A DNA stretch of 64,000 nt, taken from Crossaster papposus (taxonomy: Eukaryota > Echinodermata > Asteroidea > Velatida > Solasteridae). Of this stretch, positions 9,101 through 21,999 are shown one piece after another (positions within the stretch are counted from its first letter, which is position 1; the number at the start of each line of letters is the position of its first letter). The notes beneath the pieces are model-generated. The model did no database searches. It had not been told where the DNA came from and saw only the letters and a program-made list of their open reading frames with translations. The stretch lies in assembly GCA_037893245.1 (NCBI GenBank), contig JBAIAA010000117.1:310001-374000 (forward strand), written 5' to 3'. The translations under genes and the position numbers were made by a program.

Positions 9101-11060
9101 CAACGCTCCCAAATGTTGTATAGTGCTCAATGAGCCTAACAAACACTTTTCGGGTTTTTTCACCGTCAGAACACATAATAGACTTCCAACGCTCCTAAAT
9201 GGTCTATAGAGCTCATTTAGCCTAACAAACACTTTTCGGGTTTTGTTCACCATCAGAACACGAAATGGACTTCCAACGCTCCCAAATGGTAGCGCTCAAT
9301 GAGCCTAACAAACACTTTTCGGTTTTTTTCACCATCAGCTATAGGCCTCAATGAGCCTAACAAACACTTTTCGGGTTTTTTCACCGTCAGAACACAAAAT
9401 AGACTTCCAACGCTCCCAAATGGTCTATAGAGCTCATTTAGCCTAACAAACACTTTTCGGTTTTTTTCACCGCCAGAACACCAAATGGACATCCAACGCT
9501 CCCAAATGTTGTATAGTGCTCAATGAGCCTAACAAACACTTTTCGGGTTTTTTCACCGTCAGAACACAAAATAGACTTCCAACGCTCCCAAATGGTCTAT
9601 AGAGCTCATTTAGCCTAACAAACACTTTTCGGGTTTTGTTCACCATCAGAACACGAAATGGACTTCCAACGCTCCCAAATGGTCTATAGCGCTCAATGAG
9701 CCTAACAAACACTTTTCGGTTTTTTTCACCATCAGCTATAGGCCTCAATGAGCCTAACAAACACTTTTCGGGTTTTTTCACCGTCGGAACACAAAATAGA
9801 CTTCCAACGCTCCTAAATGGTCTATAGAGCTCATTTAGCCTAACAAACACTTTTCGGGTTTTGTTCACCATCAGAACACGAAATGGACTTTCAACACTCC
9901 CAAATGGTCTATAGCGCTTAATAAGCCTAACAAACACTTTTCGGGTTTTTTCACCGTCAGAACACAAATTAGACTTCCAACGCTCCCAAATGGTCTATAG
10001 CGCTCATTTAGCCTAACAAACACTTTTCGGTTTTTTTTCACAGTCAGAACACCAAATGGACTTCCAACACTCCCAAACGGTCTATAGGCCTCAATGAGCC
10101 TAACAAACACTTTTCAAGTTTTTTCACCGTCAGAACACAAAATAGACTTCCAACGCTCCCAAATGGTCTATAGAGCTCATTTAGCCTAACAAACCCTTTT
10201 CGGGTTTTTTTCACCATCAGAACACGAAATGGACTTCCAATACTCCCAAATGGTCTATAGAGCTCATTGAGCCTAACAAACACTTTTCGGTTTTTTTCAC
10301 CATCAGAACACGAAATGGACTTCCAATACTCCCAAATGGTCGATAGCGCTCAATAAGCGTAACAAACACTTTTCGGTTTTTCTCACCGTCAGAACACCAA
10401 ATGGACATCCAACGCTCCCAAATGTTCTATAATGCTCAATGAGCCTAACAAACACTTTTCGGGTTTTGTTCACCATCAGCTATAGGCCTCAATGAGCCTA
10501 ACAAACACTTTTCGGGTTTTTTCACCCTCAGAACACAAAATTGACTTCCAACACTCCCAAATGGTCTATAGGCCTCAATGAGCCTAACAAACACTTTTCG
10601 GGTTTTCTTCACCGTCAAAACACGAAATGGACTTTCAACACTCCCAAATGGTCTATAGCGCTCAATAAGCCTAACAAACACTTTTCGGGTTTTTCCACCT
10701 TCAGAACACAAAATAGACTTCCAACGCTCACAAATGGTCTATAGGCCTCAATGAGCCTAACAAACACTTTTCGGGTTTTTTCACCGTCAGAACACAAAAT
10801 AGACTTCCAACGCTCCCAAATGGTCTATAGAGCTCATTTAGCCTAACAAACACTTTTCGGTTTTTTTCACCGCCAGAACACCAAATGGACATCCAACGCT
10901 CCCAAATGTTGTATAGTGCTCAATGAGCCTAACAAACACTTTTCGGGTTTTTTCACCGTCAGAACACAAAATAGACTTCCAACGCTCCTAAATGGTCTAT
11001 AGAGCTCATTTAGCCTAACAAACACTTTTCGGGTTTTGTTCACCATCAGAACACGAAATG
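8250..11060. repeat. 1793-bp higher-order repeat, ~1.6 copies
   Basis: The cassette near 8251-9060 recurs 1793 bp to the right, including AACAAACCCTTTTCGGG and TTCTATAATGCTC. The unit equals 22 monomers when three 34-bp and one 4-bp deletions are restored. Between the copies lies a stretch (9253-9967) that is duplicated at 39941-40655 and 48700-49414 and contains the longest run of in-frame monomers. Confidence 0.7.
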
Positions 11061-13600
11061 GACATCCAACGCTCCCAAATGTTGTATAGTGCTCAATGAG
11101 CCTAACAAACACTTTTCGGGTTTTGTTCACCATCAGAACACGAAATGGACTTCCAATACTCCCAAATGGTCGATAGCGCTCAATAAGCGTAACAAACACT
11201 TTTCGGTTTTTCTCACCGTCAGAACACCAAATGGACATCCAACGCTCCCAAATGTTCTATAGTGCTCAATGAGCCTAACAAACACTTTTCGTTTTTTTTC
11301 ACCATCAGAACACGAAATGGACTTCCAACGCTCCCAAATGGTCTATAGCGCTCAATGAGCCTAACAAACACTTTTCGGTTTTTTTCACCATCAGCTATAG
11401 GCCTCAATGAGCCTAACAAACACTTTTCGGGTTTTTTCACCGTCAGAACACAAAATAGACTTCCAACGCTCCCAAATGGTCTATAGAGCTCATTTAGCCT
11501 AACAAACACTTTTCGGTTTTTTTCACCGCCAGAACACCAAATGGACATCCAACGCTCCCAAATGTTGTATAGTGCTCAATGAGCCTAACAAACACTTTTC
11601 GGGTTTTTTCACCGTCAGAACACAAAATAGACTTCCAACGCTCCCAAATGGTCTATAGAGCTCATTTAGCCTAACAAACACTTTTCGGGTTTTGTTCACC
11701 ATCAGAACACGAAATGGACTTCCAATACTCCCAAATGGTCGATAGCGCTCAATAAGCGTAACAAACACTTTTCGGTTTTTCTCACCGTCAGAACACCAAA
11801 TGGACATCCAACGCTCCCAAATGTTCTATAGTGCTCAATGAGCCTAACAAACACTTTTCGGGTTTTGTTCACCATCAGCTATAGGCCTCAATGAGCCTAA
11901 CAAACACTTTTCGGGTTTTTTCACCGTCAGAACACAAAATTGACTTCCAACACTCCCAAATGGTCTATAGGCCTCAATGAGCCTAACAAACACTTTTCGG
12001 GTTTTCTTCACCGTCAAAACACAAAATGGACTTTCAACACTCCCAAATGGTCTATAGCGCTCAATAAGCCTAACAAACACTTTTCGAGTTTTTCCACCTT
12101 CAGAACACAAAATAGACTTCCAACGCTCCCAAATGGTCTATAGGCCTCAATGAGCCTAACAAACACTTTTCGGGTTTTTTCACCGTCAGAAAACAAAATA
12201 GACTTCCAACGCTCCCAAATGGTCTATAGAGCTCATTTAGCCTAACAAACACTTTTCGGTTTTTTTCACCGCCAGAACACCAAATGGACATCCAACGCTC
12301 CCAAATGTTGTATAGTGCTCAATGAGCCTAACAAACACTTTTCGGGTTTTTTCATCGTCAGAACACAAAATAGACTTCCAACGCTCCCAAATGGTCTATA
12401 GAGCTCATTTAGACTAACAAACACTTTTCGGTTTTTTTCACCGCCAGAACACCAAATGGACATCCAACGCTCCCAAATGTTGTATAGTGCTCAATGAGCC
12501 TAACAAACACTTTTCGGGTTTTGTTCACCATCAGAACACGAAATGGACTTCCAATACTCCCAAATGGTCGATAGCGCTCAATAAGCGTAACAAACACTTT
12601 TCGGTTTTTCTCACCGTCAGAACACCAAATGGACATCCAACGCTCCCAAATGTTCTATAGTGCTCAATGAGCCTAACAAACACTTTTCGGTTTTTTTCAC
12701 CATCAGAACACGAAATGGACTTCCAACGCTCCCAAATGGTCTATAGCGCTCAATGAGCCTAACAAACACTTTTCGGTTTTTTTCACCATCAGCTATAGGC
12801 CTCAATGAGCCTAACAAACACTTTTCGGGTTTTTTCACCGTCAGAACACAAAATAGACTTCCAACGCTCCCAAATGGTCTATAGAGCTCATTTAGCCTAA
12901 CAAACACTTTTCGGTTTTTTTCACCGCCAGAACACCAAATGGACATCCAACGCTCCCAAATGTTGTATAGTGCTCAATGAGCCTAACAAACACTTTTCGG
13001 GTTTTTTCACCGTCAGAACACAAAATAGACTTCCAACGCTCCCAAATGGTCTATAGAGCTCATTTAGCCTAACAAACACTTTTCGGGTTTTGTTCACCAT
13101 CAGAACACGAAATGGACTTCCAATACTCCCAAATGGTCGATAGCGCTCAATAAGCGTAACAAACACTTTTCGGTTTTTCTCACCGTCAGAACACCAAATG
13201 GACATCCAACGCTCCCAAATGTTCTATAGTGCTCAATGAGCCTAACAAACACTTTTCGGGTTTTGTTCACCATCAGCTATAGGCCTCAATGAGCCTAACA
13301 AACACTTTTCGGGTTTTTTCACCGTCAGAACACAAAATTGACTTCCAACACTCCCAAATGGTCTATAGGCCTCAATGAGCCTAACAAACACTTTTCGGGT
13401 TTTCTTCACCGTCAAAACACGAAATGGACTTTCAACACTCCCAAATGGTCTATAGCGCTCAATAAGCCTAACAAACACTTTTCGAGTTTTTCCACCTTCA
13501 GAACACAAAATAGACTTCCAACGCTCCCAAATGGTCTATAGGACTCAATGAGCCTAACAAACACTTTTCGCGTTTTTTCACCGTCAGAACACAAAATAGA
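11055..13600. repeat. 1398-bp higher-order repeat, locus 1, ~1.8 copies
   Basis: Boundary junctions at 11394 and 12792, and at 11878 and 13276, are 1398 bp apart. The unit has two 34-bp deletions and equals 17 monomers. The copy around 12000-12200 carries AACACAAAATGGACTTTC and CAGAAAACAAAATAG, variants not shared by the next copy. The same unit forms a second tandem array at 43.56-46.51 kb. Confidence 0.8.
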
Positions 13601-15546
13601 CTTCCAACGCTCCCAAATGGTCTATAGAGCTCATTTAGCCTAACAAACACTTTTCGGGTTTTGTTCACCATCAGAACACGAAATGGACTTCCAATACTCC
13701 CAAATGGTCGATAGCGCTCAATAAGCGTAACAAACACTTTTCGGTTTTTCTCACCGTCAGAACACCAAATGGACATCCAACGCTCCCAAATGTTCTATAG
13801 TGCTCAATGAGCCTAACAAACACTTTTCGGGTTTTGTTCACCATCAGCTATAGGCCTCAATGAGCCTAACAAACACTTTTCGGGTTTTTTCACCGTCAGA
13901 ACACAAAATTGACTTCCAACACTCCCAAATGGTCTATAGGCCTCAATGAGCCTAACAAACACTTTTCGGGTTTTCTTCACAGTCAAAACACGAAATGGAC
14001 TTTCAACACTCCCAAATGGTCTATAGCGCTCAATAAGCCTAACAAACACTTTTCGAGTTTTTCCACCTTCAGAACACAAAATAGACTTCCAACGCTCCCA
14101 AATGGTCTATAGAGCTCATTTAGCCTAACAAACACTTTTCGGTTTTTTTCACCGCCAGAACACCAAATGGACATCCAACGCTCCCAAATGTTGTATAGTG
14201 CTCAATGAGCCTAACAAACACTTTTCGGGTTTTTTCACCGTCAGAACACAAAATAGACTTCCAAAGCTCCCAAATGGTCTATAGAGCTCATTTAGCCTAA
14301 CAAACACTTTTCAGGTTTTGTTCACCATCAGAACACGAAATGGACTTCCAACGCTCCCAAATGGTCTATAGCGCTCAATGAGCCTAACAAACACTTTTTG
14401 GGTTTTTTCACCGTCAGAACACAAAATAGACTTCCAACGCTCCCAAATGGTCTATAGAGCTCATTTAGCCTAACAAACACTTTTCGGTTTTTTTCACCGC
14501 CAGAACACCAAATGGACATCCAACGCTCCCAAATGTTGTATAGTGCTCAATGAGCCTAACAAACACTTTTCGGGTTTTTTCACCGTCAGAACACAAAATA
14601 GACTTCCAACGCTCCCAAATGGTCTATAGAGCTCATTTAGCCTAACAAACACTTTTCGGGTTTTGTTCACAATCAGAACACGAAATGGACTTCCAATACT
14701 CCCAAATGGTCGATAGCGCTCAATAAGCGTAACAAACACTTTTCGGTTTTTCTCACCGTCAGAACACCAAATGGACTTCCAACGCTCCCAAATGGTCTAT
14801 AGCGCTCATTTAGCCTAACAAACACTTTTCGGTTTTTTTTCACCGTCAGAACACCAAATGTACTTCCAACACTCCCAAACGGTCTATAGGCCTCAATGAG
14901 CCTAACAAACACTTTTCGGTTTTTTTTCACCATCAGAACACGAAATGGACTTCCAATACTCCCAAATGGTCTATAGAGCTCATTGAGCCTAACAAACACT
15001 TTTCGGTTTTTTTCACCATCAGAACACGAAATGGACTTCCAATACTCCCAAATGGTCGATAGCGCTCAATAAGCGTAACAAACACTTTTCGGTTTTTCTC
15101 ACCGTCAGAACACCAAATGGACATCCAACGCTCCCAAATGTTCTATAATGCTCAATGAGCCTAACAAACACTTTTCGGGTTTTGTTCACCATCAGCTATA
15201 GGCCTCAATGAGCCTAACAAACACTTTTCGGGTTTTTTCACCCTCAGAACACAAAATTGACTTCCAACACTCCCAAATGGTCTATAGGCCTCAATGAGCC
15301 TAACAAACACTTTTCGGGTTTTCTTCACCGTCAAAACACGAAATGGACTTTCAACACTCCCAAATGGTCTATAGCGCTCAATAAGCCTAACAAACACTTT
15401 TCGGGTTTTTCCACCTTCAGAACACAAAATAGACTTCCAACGCTCACAAATGGTCTATAGGCCTCAATGAGCCTAACAAACACTTTTCGGGTTTTTTCAC
15501 CGTCAGAACACAAAATAGACTTCCAACGCTCCCAAATGGTCTATAG
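12943..15546. repeat. Segmental duplication block, copy 2 (partner 1-2604)
   Basis: This is the second copy of the block described at 1-2604, in the same orientation and register. It includes its own 571-bp tandem pair, the CGCG variant and the CAAACGG cassette. The offset equals 156 monomers once the 15 boundary deletions and three 4-bp deletions in between are restored, so the copy is in monomer register. Confidence 0.88.
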
Positions 15547-16120
15547 AGCTCATTTAGCCTAACAAACACTTTTCGGTTTTTTTCACCGCCAGAACACCAA
15601 ATGGACATCCAACGCTCCCAAATGTTGTATAGTGCTCAATGAGCCTAACAAACACTTTTCGGGTTTTGTTCACCATCAGCTATAGGCCTCAATGAGCCTA
15701 ACAAACACTTTTCGGTTTTTTTCACCCTCAGAACACAAAATTGACTTCCAACACTCCCAAATGGTCTATAGGCCTCAATGAGCCTAACAAACACTTTTCG
15801 GGTTTTCTTCACCGTCAAAACACGAAATGGACTTTCAACACTCCCAAATGGTCTATAGCGCTCAATAAGCCTAACAAACACTTTTCGGGTTTTTCCACCT
15901 TCAGAACACAAAATAGACTTCCAACGCTCACAAATGGTCTATAGGCCTCAATGAGCCTAACAAACACTTTTCGGGTTTTTTCACCGTCAGAACACAAAAT
16001 AGACTTCCAACGCTCCCAAATGGTCTATAGAGCTCATTTAGCCTAACAAACACTTTTCGGTTTTTTTCACCGCCAGAACACCAAATGGACATCCAACGCT
16101 CCCAAATGTTGTATAGTGCT
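15120..16120. repeat. 484-bp tandem duplication (six monomers)
   Basis: The boundary junction at 15195 recurs at 15679, and the following E-F-G(ACAAATGG) series repeats 484 bp apart. With one 34-bp deletion restored this equals six monomers. A substitution in the second copy (CGGTTTTTTTCACCCTCAG) distinguishes them. The second copy leads into a stretch matching 2.6-3.3 kb. Confidence 0.75.
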
Positions 16121-16194
16121 CAATGAGCCTAACAAACACTTTTCGGGTTTTTTCACCGTCAGAACACAAAATAGACTTCCAACGCTCCTAAATG

Positions 16195-16810
16195 GTCTAT
16201 AGAGCTCATTTAGCCTAACAAACACTTTTCGGGTTTTGTTCACCATCAGAACACGAAATGGACTTCCAACGCTCCCAAATGGTAGCGCTCAATGAGCCTA
16301 AGAAACACTTTTCGGGTTTTTTCACCATCAGCTATAGGCCTCAATGAGCCTAACAAACACTTTTCGGTTTTTTTCACCGTCAGAACACAAAATAGACTTC
16401 CAACGCTCTCAAATGGTCTATAGAGCTCATTTAGCCTAACAAACACTTTTCGTTTTTTTTCACCGCCAGAACACCAAATGGACATCCAACGCTCCCAAAT
16501 GTTGTATAGTGCTCAATGAGCCTAACAAACACTTTTCGGGTTTTGTTCACCATCAGAACACGAAATGGACTTCCAACGCTCCCAAATGGTAGCGCTCAAT
16601 GAGCCTAAGAAACACTTTTCGGGTTTTTTCACCATCAGCTATAGGTCTCAATGAGCCTAACAAACACTTTTCGGGTTTTTTCACCGTCAGAACACAAAAT
16701 AGACTTCCAACGCTCTCAAATGGTCTATAGAGCTCATTTAGCCTAACAAACACTTTTCGGTTTTTTTCACCGCCAGAACACCAAATGGACATCCAACGCT
16801 CCCAAATGTT
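16195..16810. repeat. 307-bp tandem duplication (four monomers)
   Basis: The doubly deleted composite occurs at 16283 and again at 16590, 307 bp apart, with boundary junctions at 16331 and 16638. With 38 bp restored this is four monomers. Both copies keep CCTAAGAAACAC and GCTCTCAAATGG. The second has ATAGGTCTC instead of ATAGGCCTC. Confidence 0.78.
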
Positions 16811-17496
16811 GTATAGTGCTCAATGAGCCTAACAAACACTTTTCGGGTTTTTTCACCGTCAGAACACAAAATAGACTTCCAAAGCTCCCAAATGGTCTAT
16901 AGAGCTCATTTAGCCTAACAAACACTTTTCGGGTTTTGTTCACCATCAGAACACGAAATGGACTTCCAACGCTCCCAAATGGTCTATAGCGCTCAATGAG
17001 CCTAACAAACACTTTTTGGGTTTTTTCACCGTCAGAACACAAAATAGACTTCCAACGCTCCCAAATGGTCTATAGAGCTCATTTAGCCTAACAAACACTT
17101 TTCGGTTTTTTTCACCGCCAGAACACCAAATGGACATCCAACGCTCCCAAATGTTGTATAGTGCTCAATGAGCCTAACAAACACTTTTCGGGTTTTTTCA
17201 CCGTCAGAACACAAAATAGACTTTCAACGCTCCCAAATGGTCTATAGAGCTCATTTAGCCTAACAAACACTTTTCGGGTTTTGTTCACCATCAGAACACG
17301 AAATGGACTTCCAATACTCCCAAATGGTCGATAGCGCTCAATAAGCGTAACAAACACTTTTCGGTTTTTCTCACCGTCAGAACACCAAATGGACTTCCAA
17401 CGCTCCCAAATGGTCTATAGCGCTCATTTAGCCTAACAAACACTTTTCGGTTTTTTTTCACCGTCAGAACACCAAATGGACTTCCAACACTCCCAA

Positions 17497-20105
17497 ACGG
17501 TCTATAGGCCTCAATGAGCCTAACAAACACTTTTCAAGTTTTTTCACCGTCAGAACACAAAATAGACTTCCAACGCTCCCAAATGGTCTATAGAGCTCAT
17601 TTAGCCTAACAAACCCTTTTCGGGTTTTTTTCACCATCAGAACACGAAATGGACTTCCAATACTCCCAAATGGTCTATAGAGCTCATTGAGCCTAACAAA
17701 CACTTTTCGGTTTTTTTCACCATCAGAACACGAAATGGACTTCCAATACTCCCAAATGGTCGATAGCGCTCAATAAGCGTAACAAACACTTTTCGGTTTT
17801 TCTCACCGTCAGAACACCAAATGGACATCCAACGCTCCCAAATGTTCTATAATGCTCAATGAGCCTAACAAACACTTTTCGGTTTTTGTTCACCATCAGC
17901 TATAGGCCTCAATGAGCCTAACAAACACTTTTCGGGTTTTTTCACCCTCAGAACACAAAATTGACTTCCAACACTCCCAAATGGTCTATAGGCCTCAATG
18001 AGCCTAACAAACACTTTTCGGGTTTTCTTCACCGTCAAAACACGAAATGGACTTTCAACACTCCCAAATGGTCTATAGCGCTCAATAAGCCTAACAAACA
18101 CTTTTCGGGTTTTTCCACCTTCAGAACACAAAATAGACTTCCAACGCTCACAAATGGTCTATAGGCCTCAATGAGCCTAACAAACACTTTTCGGGTTTTT
18201 TCACCGTCAGAACACAAAATAGACTTCCAACGCTCCCAAATGGTCTATAGAGCTCATTTAAGCCTAACAAACACTTTTCGGTTTTTTTCACCGCCAGAAC
18301 ACCAAATGGACATCCAACGCTCCCAAATGTTGTATAGTGCTCAATGAGCCTAACAAACACTTTTCGGGTTTTTTCACCGTCAGAACACAAAATAGACTTC
18401 CAACGCTCCTAAATGGTCTATAGAGCTCATTTAGCCTAACAAACACTTTTCGGGTTTTGTTCACCATCAGAACACGAAATGGACTTCCAACGCTCCCAAA
18501 TGGTAGCGCTCAATGAGCCTAACAAACAGTTTTCGGGTTTTTTCACTATCAGCTATAGGCCTCAATGAGCCTAACAAACACTTTTCGGGTTTTTTCACCG
18601 TCAGAACACAAAATAGACTTCCAACGCTCTCAAATGGTCTATAGAGCTCATTTAGCCTAACAAACACTTTTCGGTTTTTTTCACCGCCAGAACACCAAAT
18701 GGACATCCAACGCTCCCAAATGTTGTATAGTGCTCAATGAGCCTAACAAACACTTTTCGGGTTTTTTCACCGTCAGAACACAAAATAGACTTCCAACGCT
18801 CCCAAATGGTCTATAGAGCTCATTTAGCCTAACAAACACTTTTCGGGTTTTGTTCACCATCAGAACACGAAATGGACTTCCAATACTCCCAAATGGTCGA
18901 TAGCGCTCAATAAGCGTAACAAACACTTTTCGGTTTTTCTCACCGTCAGAACACCAAATGGACATCCAACGCTCCCAAATGTTCTATAGTGCTCAATGAG
19001 CCTAACAAACACTTTTCGGGTTTTGTTCACCATCAGCTATAGGCCTCAATGAGCCTAACAAACACTTTTCGGGTTTTTTCACCGTCAGAACACAAAATTG
19101 ACTTCCAACACTCCCAAATGGTCTATAGGCCTCAATGAGCCTAACAAACACTTTTCGGGTTTTCTTCACCGTCAAAACACGAAATGGACTTTCAACACTC
19201 CCAAATGGTCTATAGCGCTCAATAAGCCTAAAAACACTTTTCGAGTTTTTCCACCTTCAGAACACAAAATAGACTTCCAACGCTCCCAAATGGTCTATAG
19301 GCCTCAATGAGCCTAACAAACACTTTTCGGGTTTTTTCACCGTCAGAACACAAAATAGACTTCCAACGCTCCCAAATGGTCTATAGAGCTCATTTAGCCT
19401 AACAAACACTTTTCGGTTTTTTTCACCGCCAGAACACCAAATGGACATCCAACGCTCCCAAATGTTGTATAGTGCTCAATGAGCCTAACAAACACTTTTC
19501 GGGTTTTTTCACCGTCAGAACACAAAATAGACTTCCAAAGCTCCCAAATGGTCTATAGAGCTCATTTAGCCTAACAAACACTTTTCGGGTTTTGTTCACC
19601 ATCAGAACACGAAATGGACTTCCAACGCTCCCAAATGGTCTATAGCGCTCAATGAGCCTAACAAACACTTTTTGGTTTTTTTCATCGTCAGAACACAAAA
19701 TAGACTTCCAACGCTCCCAAATGGTCTATAGAGCTCATTTAGCCTAACAAACACTTTTCGTTTTTTTTCACCGCCAGAACACCAAATGGACATCCAACGC
19801 TCCCAAATGTTGTATAGTGCTCAATGAGCCTAACAAACACTTTTCGGGTTTTTTCACCGTCAGAACACAAAATAGACTTCCAACGCTCCCAAATGGTCTA
19901 TAGAGCTCATTTAGCCTAACAAACACTTTTCGGGTTTTGTTCACAATCAGAACACGAAATGGACTTCCAATACTCCCAAATGGTCGATAGCGCTCAATAA
20001 GCGTAACAAACACTTTTCGGTTTTTCTCACCGTCAGAACACCAAATGGACATCCAACGCTCCCAAATGTTCTATAGTGCTCAATGAGCCTAACAAACACT
20101 TTTCG
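17497..20105. repeat. Segmental duplication block (partner 32985-35594)
   Basis: About 2.6 kb matches 32985-35594 at an offset of 15488 bp, rising to 15489 after the one-nucleotide deletion in CCTAAAAACAC near 19230. Shared private variants are CTCATTTAAGCC near 18254 and 33742, AACAAACAGTTTTCGGG near 18524 and 34012, and CACTATCAG near 18547 and 34035. A partial third copy is at 28.9-30.4 kb, missing one C-type monomer (86 bp) near 29300. Confidence 0.82.
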
Positions 20106-21190
20106 GGTTTTGTTCACCATCAGCTATAGGCCTCAATGAGCCTAACAAACACTTTTCGGGTTTTTTCACCGTCAGAACACAAAATTGACTTCCAACACTC
20201 CCAAATGGTCTATAGGCCTCAATGAGCCTAACAAACACTTTTCGGGTTTTCTTCACCGTCAAAACACGAAATGGACTTTCAACACTCCCAAATGGTCTAT
20301 AGCGCTCAATAAGCCTAAAAACACTTTTCGAGTTTTTCCACCTTCAGAACACAAAATAGACTTCCAACGCTCCCAAATGGTCTATAGGCCTCAATGAGCC
20401 TAACAAACACTTTTCGGGTTTTTTCACCGTCAGAACACAAAATAGACTTCCAACGCTCCCAAATGGTCTATAGAGCTCATTTAGCCTAACAAACACTTTT
20501 CGGTTTTTTTCACCGCCAGAACACCAAATGGACATCCAACGCTCCCAAATGTTGTATAGTGCTCAATGAGCCTAACAAACACTTTTCGGGTTTTTTCACC
20601 GTCAGAACACAAAATAGACTTCCAAAGCTCCCAAATGGTCTATAGAGCTCATTTAGCCTAACAAACACTTTTCGGGTTTTGTTCACCATCAGAACACGAA
20701 ATGGACTTCCAACGCTCCCAAATGGTCTATAGCGCTCAATGAGCCTAACAAACACTTTTTGGTTTTTTTCATCGTCAGAACACAAAATAGACTTCCAACG
20801 CTCCCAAATGGTCTATAGAGCTCATTTAGCCTAACAAACACTTTTCGTTTTTTTTCACCGCCAGAACACCAAATGGACATCCAACGCTCCCAAATGTTGT
20901 ATAGTGCTCAATGAGCCTAACAAACACTTTTCGGGTTTTTTCACCGTCAGAACACAAAATAGACTTCCAACGCTCCCAAATGGTCTATAGAGCTCATTTA
21001 GCCTAACAAACACTTTTCGGGTTTTGTTCACCATCAGAACACGAAATGGACTTCCAATACTCCCAAATGGTCGATAGCGCTCAATAAGCGTAACAAACAC
21101 TTTTCGGTTTTTCTCACCGTCAGAACACCAAATGGACATCCAACGCTCCCAAATGTTCTATAGTGCTCAATGAGCCTAACAAACACTTTT
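18630..21190. repeat. 1087-bp higher-order repeat, ~2.35 copies
   Basis: Junctions at 19036 and 20123 are 1087 bp apart, equal to 13 monomers with one 34-bp deletion restored. Both full copies share the single-nucleotide deletion giving CCTAAAAACAC (near 19230 and 20317) and CGTTTTTTTTCACCGCC (near 19760 and 20847), so they arose after those mutations. The array ends near 21190, where the boundary junction is absent. Confidence 0.83.
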
Positions 21191-21890
21191 CGGTTTTTTT
21201 CACCGTCAGAACACAAAATTGACTTCCAACACTCCCAAATGGTCTATAGGCCTCAATGAGCCTAACAAACACTTTTCGGGTTTTCTTCACCGTCAAAACA
21301 CAAAATAGACTTCCAACGCTCCCAAATGGTCTATAGAGCTCATTTAGCCTAACAAACACTTTTCGGGTTTTGTTCACCGCCAGAACACCAAATGGACATC
21401 CAACGCTCCCAAATGTTGTATAGTGCTCAATGAGCCTAACAAACACTTTTCGGGTTTTTTCACCGTCAGAACACAAAATAGACTTCCAAAGCTCCCAAAT
21501 GGTCTATAGAGCTCATTTAGCCTAACAAACACTTTTCGGGTTTTGTTCACCATCAGAACACGAAATGGACTTCCAACGCTCCCAAATGGTCTATAGCGCT
21601 TAATGAGCCTAACAAACACTTTTTGGTTTTTTTCACCGTCAGAACACAAAATAGACTTCCAACGCTCCCAAATGGTCTATAGAGCTCATTTAGCCTAACA
21701 AACACTTTTCGGTTTTTTTCACCGTCAGAACACAAAATTGACTTCCAACACTCCCAAATGGTCTATAGGCCTCAATGAGCCTAACAAACACTTTTCGGGT
21801 TTTCTTCACCGTCAAAACACGAAATGGACTTTCAACACTCCCAAATGGTCTATAGCGCTCAATAAGCCTAACAAACACTTTTCGGGTTTT
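20965..21890. repeat. Dispersed ~0.9-kb block (partners 24265-25190 and ~35367-36293)
   Basis: This block repeats 3300 bp away at 24265-25190 and about 14402 bp away near 35367. All three join a GTCAAAACACAAAATAG monomer to a B monomer ending TTGTTCACCGCC, an unusual order, and share AGCGCTTAATGAGCC. The third copy has one extra T in the tract near 36030. Confidence 0.75.
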
Positions 21891-21999
21891 TCCACCTTCA
21901 GAACACAAAATAGACTTCCAACGCTCCCAAATGGTCTATAGGCCTCAATGAGCCTAACAAACACTTTTCGGGTTTTTTCACCGTCAGAACACAAAATAG

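Noticed and set aside
9467..9967. Minus-strand ORFs of 60-166 codons throughout, as a repetitive protein family
   Set aside because: The translations are the satellite read in frame. 87-bp monomers keep frame and 86-bp monomers break it, so ORFs start and stop with monomer length and overlap one another in different frames. There is no independent start context, domain or codon signal.
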